Shown one piece after another: positions 56,952-64,000 of a stretch of 64,000 nt of DNA. This DNA is from Acorus gramineus (Eukaryota; Streptophyta; Magnoliopsida; Acorales; Acoraceae). Each line of letters opens with the position of its first letter. Position 1 is the stretch's first letter. The stretch is from positions 1,642,712-1,706,711 of the forward strand of contig JAUJYN010000022.1 of NCBI GenBank assembly GCA_030737835.1. The letters run 5' to 3'. The notes beneath the pieces were generated by a model. The model searched no databases. It was given only the letters and a program-made list of their open reading frames with translations, and was not told the origin of the DNA. A program made the translations under genes and the position numbers.

Positions 56952-59733
56952 CTAGGAAGGGAAAAGATGTGGATATGCGCCACGCATGGCGTCCTCGCGC
57001 TCCCAAGTGGCCTCGGCACCAGAACGGTGCTGCCATCGCACCTTAACCAACTAGACATCCTTGGTGCGGAGCCTCTTCTCGCGTCGGTCCAGGATCTCGA
57101 TCGGCTGCTCCACGAATGACAAGTCCGGCTCGAAGACGAGCGGCTCGAACGGAATAACGTGAGTAGGATCGTGGACGTAACGCCTCAGCTGCGAGACATG
57201 GAAGACGTCATGGGCTTGAGCCAACTGTGGGGGTAGGGCTATGCGATAGGCCACCTCTCCAATCCGCTCAAGGATGAGAAATAGCCCAATGTAACGCGGA
57301 CTCAGCTTGCCCCGCACACCGAAACGGAAGATGCCCTTCGATGGGGACACCTTCAGGAAAACATGGTCACCAACCTCGAAGGTGAGCTCACGGAGACGAC
57401 GATCGGCGTAGCTCTTCTGACGGCTCTGAGCGATTCGGATACGCTCACGAATCGTCTTGACCATCTCTGAGGTCTGGCGGACGATCTCTGGTCCCTCCAA
57501 CTGGCGCTCTCCGACCTCGTCCCAACACAAGGGGGACCTGCAGCTGCGGCCATAGAGCGCTTCATATGGTGCCATCCGAATACTCGAGTGGTAGCTGTTG
57601 TTGTAGGCGAACTCCACCAACGGAAGATGCCTCTCCCAACTGCCCCCAAAGTCGAGAACGCAAGCTCGCAGCATGTCCTCCAGGGTCTGTATCGTCCTCT
57701 CTGACTGGCCGTCCGTCTGCGGATGAAACGCTGTACTGAAGTGGAGGTTCGTACCAAGGGCGTGCTGGAGGCTGCGCCAGAACCTCAAAGTAAACCTCGC
57801 GTCTCTATCAGAAATGATGCTGACGGGAGTGCCATGGAGATGAACAATCTCGGAGACAAACAACTGTGCCAGGGTGTCCAGAGAATCGGTGAGTCGAATG
57901 GGGAGGAAATGAGCGGACTTAGTCAGTCGGTCGATGATTACCCAGATGGCATCGCGACCCGAACGTGACCTCGGCAAACCCAAAACAAAGTCCATGGTGA
58001 TCTGCTCCCACTTCCACTGAGGAATCTCAATGGACTGCAGCTTCCCCACAGGACGCTGATGTTCCAACTTCACCTGCTGGCATACCAAGCAACGGGCAAC
58101 GAAACGGCCAATATCCGTCTTCATCCCGCGCCACCAGTAGCCACGACGAAGGCCCCTGTACATCTTCGTGCCACCAGGATGCACTGTGTACCTCGAACGA
58201 TGGGCCTCGTCCAAGATCTTCTGCTTCAGCTCTGCGTCATCAGGAATGCATACTCGACCTCTGAACCGCAGGATTCCGTCCTCGCGAATCTAGTAGTCCG
58301 GACGCTCGCCCTGGGCGACGCCTTCAGAGAGGACTAGAAAGTGAGGATCCTGCCCCTGAGCCGTGCGGATCTCGTCGAGAAGAATGGGCTGCACCACTAG
58401 CCTGGCCAAAAAGCCACCCGCAGGTGTCTCTCGAACGCTGATCCAGCAAGCGGCCTCCTCCATAAGCCTCCAACGACGTACAGCCAAGTGGGCGGCCATG
58501 CCCAGGGGCTGCCTACTGAGAGCATCGGCCACGACATTCGCCTTACCCGGATGGTAAGCGATGTCACAGTCATAGTCCTTCAGGAACTCGACCCAACGTC
58601 GCTGACGCATGTTGAGCTCCGGCTGGGACTGCAAGTAAGTCAGGCTCTTGTGATCCGTGAAGAGCTCGAACTCCTCGCCATAGAGGTAGTGCCTCCACAT
58701 CTTCAGCGCAAAGATGATCGCTGCTAACTCCAAATCGTGGGTGGGGTAATTCTGCTCATGGGGCTTCAACTGACGCGACGCGTAAGCCACAACCTTACCG
58801 TACTGCATCAGGACGCAACCCAAACCCAGCCGTGACGCATCGGAATAGACTACGAATCCACCACTCCCAAATGGAATGGTAAGAACTGGCACTGAGGTGA
58901 GTCTTTGCTTCAACTCCAAGAAGCTCTCCTCGCAAGATGGGGACCACTCAAACCGGACATCCTTCCGTGTGAGGCGGGTCAGAGGCACGGCTATCTTTGA
59001 GAAACCCTCGACAAACCTCCGATAATAACCCGCCAAACCCAGGAAGCTCCAAATCTCGGTGGGGTTCGACGGTCGCCGCCAATTCGACACGGCGAGCGTC
59101 TTGTTCGGGTCCACAGATATGCCCTTGCCAGAAATCACGTGGCCCATGAAGGCCACACACTCCAACCAGAACTCGCACTTACTGAACTTGGTGAACAACT
59201 GATGTCAGGCCAAAGTCTCCAAGACAGTGCGGAGATGGTCAGCGTGCTCCTCAAGACTCCTCGAGTACACCAGAATATCATCGATGAAGGCTACCACAAA
59301 GGAGTCGAGGAAGGGATGAAACACCCGGTTCATCAGATCCATGAAAGCCGCCGGCGCATTCGTCAACCCAAACGGCAGTACTCGAAACTCGTAGTGCCCA
59401 TATCGGGTACGAAAGGCCGTCTTTGGAATATCCAATTCCCAGATCTTCAGCTGATAGTAGCCCGAACGTATATCGATCTTTGAAAAGACACGCGCTCCCT
59501 GGAGCTGGTCAAACAGATCGTCAATCCGCGGCAAGGGGTACTTGTTCTTCACGGTCCGCTTGTTCAGCTACCTGTAATCAATACAAAGACGCAGCGAACC
59601 GTCCTTCCGAACGAATAAAACAGGGGCTCCCCACGGAGAGACACTTGGACGTGCGAAGCCCTTCTCGAGCAACTCTTCCAGCTGCTCCTTGAGCACCTTC
59701 AGCTCTGCTGGGGCAATCTGGTACGGAGCTCTA
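56952..59733 (-). pseudogene. pol: Pol of an F-type Tekay-like chromovirus: RT, RNase H, integrase, chromodomain; four stops
   Basis: Largest coding relic, one continuous minus-strand frame. In order: RT N-terminal block ([17 protein letters not shown], about 59575-59680); RT core with [23 protein letters not shown] and the catalytic FIDDIL (59205-59552); RNase H with the acidic SDAS and [10 protein letters not shown] (58290-59198); integrase with an H2C2-type finger (CLVCQ) and DDE residues in MDFVLGLP, SDRDARF and SERTIQTLE (57051-58214); a GPY/F-like module in which GPF is GLF; and a chromodomain-like tail ending at 56952. No frameshift is seen, but in-frame stops lie at 57051-57053, 58290-58292, 59205-59207 and 59568-59570. 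The N-terminus (gag, protease) is replaced at about 59727 by another family. Confidence 0.93.
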
Positions 59734-60160
59734 AGAATGCTTGAACCATGAAATCACGCTCCGTAGGAGGGAAGTACTTCTTGTAGAGCATCTCCACGAA
59801 CTCCTCCCATGTAAGCAGCTCAATCCCGTAGTTCAGAGACTGTTGATGAACGTTCCACCATTGGATAGCAGTTCCTTGCAATTGATGAGCCGCCAAGAGG
59901 ATACGTTGGCTATCTGTCACCTGCATCGACTTGAAGATTTGCTCTAGCTCGGTGATCCAATGCTTTGGGGCCAACGGATTGGTGCCAACACCTTGAAACA
60001 TTGGATCCATCTTCTTGAACCGCATCACCAATTGCTCTGGCTAGTTTTGATTCTCGCCCAAACGACGCAACGCCATGTCGTTCTGATGTCGAATTGATTG
60101 TGCCACCAAATCGGTCAGGGTTTGGTGATCCTGACGTAAGGTGTTGTTATTTCCCGCCAT
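59727..60160 (-). pseudogene. Family E gag N-terminal fragment fused to F-type RT
   Basis: ATG at 60160 begins the gag of family E; the frame is interrupted by TAG at 60041-60043 and continues with MRFKKMDPMFQGVG, LAPKHWITELEQIFKSM, AIQWWNVHQQSL and [12 protein letters not shown] to about 59732, where ELR runs into F-type RT sequence. The sister copy at 62544-63613 continues with the rest of gag, so this copy lost its C-terminal half and both zinc knuckles. At the TAG, the sister has CAG (63497-63499). The E part and the F part are in different frames, so no fusion protein is expected. Confidence 0.85.
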
Positions 60161-60266
60161 CTTTTGTTTCTCCTATTATGAAGCAACGCACAGTTAGAAC
60201 GTGTCCTATATGCATGCAAGCTTATGTCTTCTATTCATATTCCCTAGCCCCAACAGGAAAAACCTA

Positions 60267-60279
60267 GGCTCTGATACCA
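60267..60279 (-). promoter_or_regulatory. Primer-binding site next to the left E LTR
   Basis: GGCTCTGATACCA is the complement of the iMet-tRNA PBS, 3 nt from the LTR edge at 60283. Confidence 0.92.
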
Positions 60280-60282
60280 CTC

Positions 60283-61774
60283 TGTAACGCCCCCGAATCA
60301 GCCACCCATATTAGGCGAGAAAGACGGTGCGCTACGTGACATAAACCTCGAATCTCAGAGTAATCTAAGGAAATTAACTGTTATTCAACCAAGCATAATT
60401 AAATAATAATTTGAACTACACTGATAAATTATTACTTAAGACATCACCAGGATCTATCAATAATTCATCCCAAGTTTGGATGATTACACACATAATAATT
60501 ATTAAACGTAACAATCTCTATGGTTTTTGCTGATAGAGCTAAGGAAAGTCTACTACATGCCAAAGAAAAGCTTTATTCACCCTAATGAAAGCAAAGCTAG
60601 ACGATAAAGGATGACGACCCAAACTTGATCTTGCTAACGCCTTCGAGACTCACAACGCTACTACTCGATCCTCAAATCTGAAAGGGGAAAAGGAGGGGTG
60701 AGCTACAACACGCTCAGTGAATGGACCATCATCATCCCGTTAGTACATTTATATTCAAAATATCAATATCGTAATATGTCTACACAGACATGTAATATAT
60801 CAAGAAAATAAATATACAACAAGGCCACCAAGACATGCAATAATATATATGCACACACAGTCCTATCCAACATGATGCATGCAACACCACGAACACGCAT
60901 GTCCGTCTTCGCAGCACCTAGCTCGCGAGGCCTTTCACAGGCATGGCCACGTAGACATAGCCACAAAGACTTGGGTCCTACGTTCTCGGACCTGGCCACG
61001 TAGACGTACGCCCACCTAGACGTTGGCCACCAAGACTGAGCCACCTAGACGGAATGGATGCATTGATAACCTATCATATCTTCAAAATCACAAAAGAATA
61101 GAGCACACAAAAATATCAACACACCAATCAATTCATGATAATATCTCAATAAAAGGCATGCTCATATTTTATTTCGAAACTAGCAGTTATATTCCAAAAA
61201 TAGATGGTCCTAGCATGAATACATAATATATTCTTTTGAAACTACATATGAAACTCAAGTCCACTCACCTCCGATTCAACGACAATATGTGTGACACAAT
61301 ATCGGGCTAATCCGTATACGAGACTCCTGAAATAGAATAATAATTCTAATAAATAAAAATAAAAATAAATTGAAAAGCCATATTAAATAAACCACCCATT
61401 TATTCTAACCCATTTATTCCAATAGCCCACACTGGACAATGGGCCTCTAGAACCCACTGGTTTATGGGCCAATCTGGTTGGGCCTAGAACCATTGCCCAA
61501 CAAAAACCAAAAATTCCAGAACACTCAAAGCCCAAGACCCACTGGCCACGGGCCAGTCGGGTTGGGCCCAGGCCCACTGTCCAGAAATTCTGGACCAACC
61601 CAAACCCATATGTTCCTTTCTTCTTCCTTCATCTTCTTCTCCTTCCTCCTTCATCTACCTCTTCTACCCAACCATGGAAACTTCAAACCCATCACCACAA
61701 CCATCACCCTTCCTCCTCCTGACCCACCGCCGGCCGCCGTCCGGAGGTCCGCCGGCCGGAGACCCACCGGCGAC

Positions 61775-61820
<46 letters not shown>

Positions 61821-62508
61821 AAACTTCTTTTCCTCTTCTCTTCTTCTTTCCAATACCCACATCTCTCTCTTCTCTCTCTTTCTCCCATACCCAAATACAA
61901 AAGATAATCAATCAAAACATTCTTCCCTAACACAATCACCCAAAACAAATATTAATTAATCATCTTCACAATCATAATAAATCTCTATTACAACCATCCA
62001 AATCTAAGATCTAAAACCCAAATCACATAACCACCATGAGAAGAAAAACTAAGAAGATCATGATCAAGAACCAAAAGAATAAAGATTCAAGAGAGAAGGG
62101 ATGAAGGAAACATACCTAGATTGGCAATGACAATGCCTCAAGATCTCAATTCGAATTAGGGTTAATGGGGAAGGTAATAGGGGTATTTAAAGGGGTTAAT
62201 TTGAAATCAAAATCTCTTAAAAATCTGGGCTGTTAAATTTTCGGATTGAGAAAATCGGAGGGACAATTTCGGATAGGTCCAGACAGAATTAAAATTTGCA
62301 AACAGGTCCTTCCCTGGCTAACCCAAAATCTAATAATTACAACTGGGTCCCCAGATCCAATTAACATGCTAACAACCTCTATTAAAGCCCATTGAAAATA
62401 AAATACCAACCTTTTGACCTAAGCAACTGTACAAAATAATAAATTATTATTTCTCTCTATATATAAATATATATAATATTTAATTAGATAAAATATGCAT
62501 TTGTTACA
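60283..62508 (-). repeat. Family E LTR (2.2 kb), flanked by interiors on both sides
   Basis: From TGTAACGCCCCCGAATC to AAATGCATTTGTTACA. The left edge adjoins a PBS and gag, the right edge adjoins a PPT, so this LTR is 5' LTR for the left unit and 3' LTR for the right unit. It has a GGGGTGAGCTACAACACGCTC box (60696-60716), candidate splice signals (60677, 61269-61326, 62116) and a CT microsatellite of about 45 bp (61771-61816). Its first 265 bp match the LTR at 63736 with only a handful of transitions. Confidence 0.93.
61269..61326 (-). other. Candidate 58-nt micro-exon in the family E LTR
   Basis: Read on the minus strand: acceptor TTCTATTTCAG, exon GAGTCTCG..., donor GAG/GTGAGTGG. The upstream donor TCTAG/GTATGT is at 62116/62115 and the downstream acceptor CCCCTTTCAG/ATTTG lies at 60678/60677. 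Confidence 0.5.
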
Positions 62509-62526
62509 TTCTTCCCCTGTTATAGG
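62509..62526 (-). promoter_or_regulatory. Polypurine tract of the E unit
   Basis: TTCTTCCCCTGTTATAGG is the complement of a purine-rich tract directly before the LTR start. Confidence 0.8.
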
Positions 62527-62543
62527 AATTTAGTCCTCTAAAT

Positions 62544-63613
62544 TCAAAGCGTACCTTGAAAAACCTCACGAGTATCGTGCAGGTCACTGACGGAAAGGGC
62601 ATTGATTTTTCCACGTGGCTGGTTCAAACCCATTGTGTCTTGACCACCCTCCATAGATTGAATGTTTTGTTCGACTTGAGCTCCACCGCGCTCCTTTTTT
62701 GGTTCGATGCATTCTGCTTGACGATGTCCAAGCTTGCCGCAATTGTAGCATGCACGACTATCGAATCGCCTTTGGGGACACTCGATCGACTTGTGTCCAT
62801 ACTCCCTACAGTTGTAACACATGATCTTTCCGTTGCTCCCACGACCGTGTCCAGCATCATGTTCAGATGATTCCCTTCTTTGACGCTTGATCGACCCGTG
62901 GTTCTCTTCCGATGATCGCTCATCCTTCCTTTTGTTTCGTGCTTGACGTTCCTTGATCCATTCATCACAATCTTGCTCTGTGACCAATGCACAATCCTTC
63001 AATTCTTCATAGACGCGAATTCGAAGGTTCCGTATTCTATGTCGAATGTCGCTCCTTAGCCCTTCTTGGAAGCGCCGACACTTCTCACTCTCGATTTGAA
63101 TGTACTGGGGTGCAAAAATTGACAACTCCAAGAACTTCTCCTCGTATTGGGCCACCGTCATGTCTTGTGTCTGGCGAAGCTCTAAGAATGCTTGAACCAT
63201 GCGATCGCGCTCCGCAGGAGGGAAATACTTCTTGTAGAACATCTCCACGAATTCCTCCCAAGTGAGCAGCTCAATCCCATGTTTTAGGGACTGTTGATGA
63301 ACGTTCCACCATTGGATAGCAGTTCCTCGTAATTGATGAGCCGCCAAGAGGATACGTTGGCTATTAGTCAGCTGCATATTGACTTGAAGATTTGCTCTAG
63401 CTCGGTGATCCAATGCTTTGGGGCCAACGGATTGGTGCCAACACCTTGAAACATTGGCGGATCCATCTTCTTGAACCGCATCACCAATTGCTCTGGCTGG
63501 TTTTGATTCTCACCAAACAACGCAACGCCATGTCATTCTGATGTCGAATTGACTGTGCCACCAAATCGGTCAGGGTTTGAAGATCCTGACGTAAGGTGTT
63601 TATTTCCCGCCAT
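62544..63613 (-). pseudogene. gag: Family E gag with two zinc knuckles, N-terminal frameshifts
   Basis: The main frame (about 63375 to 62544, roughly 277 residues) reads SQRILLAAHQLRG, AIQWWNVHQQSL, WEEFVEMFYKKYFPP and SIFAPQYIQIE of a Retrotrans_gag domain. A basic linker and two CCHC knuckles follow, CYNCREYGHKSIEC and CYNCGKLGHRQAEC, then a tail ending at 62544. The expected ATG is at 63613, as in the sister copy at 60160. Compared with that sister, small indels near 63600, 63516 and 63378 shift the N-terminal part out of frame, so a full gag is not made from this copy. Two knuckles distinguish it from the single-knuckle K gag. Confidence 0.88.
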
Positions 63614-63719
63614 CTTCTGTTTCTCCTATTATGAAGCAACGCACAGTTAGAACATGTCCTATATGCATGCAAGCTTATGTCTTCTATTCCTATTCCCTAG
63701 CCCTAACAGGAAAAACCTA

Positions 63720-63732
63720 GGCTCTGATACCA
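63720..63732 (-). promoter_or_regulatory. Primer-binding site of the right E unit
   Basis: GGCTCTGATACCA, complement of the iMet-tRNA PBS, 3 nt from the LTR edge at 63736. Confidence 0.92.
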
Positions 63733-63735
63733 CTC

Positions 63736-64000
63736 TGTAACTCCCCCGAATCAGCCACCCATATTAGGCGAGGAAGACGGTGCGCTACGTGACATAAACC
63801 TCGAATCTCAGAGTAATCTAAGGAAATTAATTGTTATTCAACCAAGCATAATTAAATAATAATTTAAACTACACTGATAAATTATTACTTAAGACATCAC
63901 CAGGATCTATCAATAATTCATCCCAAGTTTGGATGATTACACACATAATAATTATTAAACGTAACAATCTCTATGGTTTTTGCTGATAGAGCTAAGGAAA
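63736..64000 (-). repeat. Family E 5' LTR, cut by the window end
   Basis: Starts TGTAACTCCCCCGAATC and matches 60283-60547 almost base for base; the few differences seen are transitions, so the two LTRs are young relative to each other. Confidence 0.92.

Larger units (their letters stand above)
62509..64000 (-). mobile_element. Family E gag-only unit (TR-GAG-like), running off the window
   Basis: 5' LTR from 63736 to beyond the window, PBS 63720-63732, a 1.2-kb interior with gag only, PPT, and 3' LTR at 60283-62508. Protease, RT, RNase H and integrase are all absent and no space remains for them. This fits the described TR-GAG class of terminal-repeat retrotransposons with a gag domain, which depend on partner elements. 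Confidence 0.8.

Noticed and set aside
61674..61907. Proline/serine-rich ORF in the E LTR
   Set aside because: It runs through a CT microsatellite on the antisense strand of the LTR and has no domain; treated as chance.

Overview
This window is a nuclear, repeat-only stretch of a plant genome, probably intergenic or pericentromeric DNA of a large genome. I see no host gene, rRNA, tRNA or CRISPR array. Almost every base belongs to nested LTR retrotransposons of the Ty3/gypsy superfamily. The plant assignment rests on three things. The primer-binding sites (PBS) TGGTATCAGAGCC match plant initiator Met-tRNA priming. The gag/pol relics resemble the Tekay/Del-type chromovirus lineage (gag with one CCHC knuckle, integrase with GPY/F-like module and chromodomain). 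A second, Tat/Ogre-like or Athila-like gag family (called G here) is also present. The species cannot be named from the sequence.

Layout. 1-1426 is the tail of a forward LTR (L0). 1427-10521 is element A (+): 3.75-kb 5' LTR, PBS, decayed 2.7-kb interior, polypurine tract (PPT), and a 3' LTR truncated at about 10521. 10522-24246 is element C (-), whose left LTR is split by solo LTR B (10581-13799, TSD AATCG) and whose interior is split by solo LTR D (17110-19776). 24247-25605 and 44676-47610 belong to family G. G is split by a solo LTR I (25606-44675), which itself carries three later insertions: solo LTR J (26721-29276, TSD GGCAC), the complete element K (30304-39640, TSD AAAAC) and solo LTR H (40156-43718, TSD ATTTT). 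At 45.6-47.6 kb two G LTRs lie head to head. 47611-53494 is a stack of three LTR starts, only the last reaching an LTR end. 53495-54278 is the forward G leader and gag start. 54279-56902 is LTR F, followed by the best-preserved pol of the window (56952-59733, minus strand). At about 59727-59731 that pol is joined to the gag of a different family (E), followed by an E LTR (60283-62508), an E gag-only interior (62509-63735) and a further E LTR running off the window.

How the pieces work together. K keeps an open gag frame but only scraps of pol. A and C keep no open frame. All three share the same kinds of internal scars (a gag start, LTR-derived filler, a repeated module, pol fragments). They therefore look like a defective lineage copied in trans by an autonomous relative such as the F-type element, whose LTR start and PPT match K. 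LTRs of 2.6-3.8 kb dominate, and solo LTRs outnumber complete elements, pointing to heavy LTR-LTR recombination.

Most interesting signal. The long LTRs carry what looks like a conserved two-intron leader: a splice donor after a TGG-repeat-containing exon, a variable and extremely GC-rich intron, an acceptor TTGCAG/ATC, a micro-exon of 36 or 39 nt, a donor GTGAGTGG, and a second acceptor just after a conserved GAGC...GCTCACCCC box. The same order of signals occurs in the LTR of the unrelated E family. If real, this would splice about 2.2 kb out of the gag mRNA leader. This is inference from sequence and is testable with RNA data.
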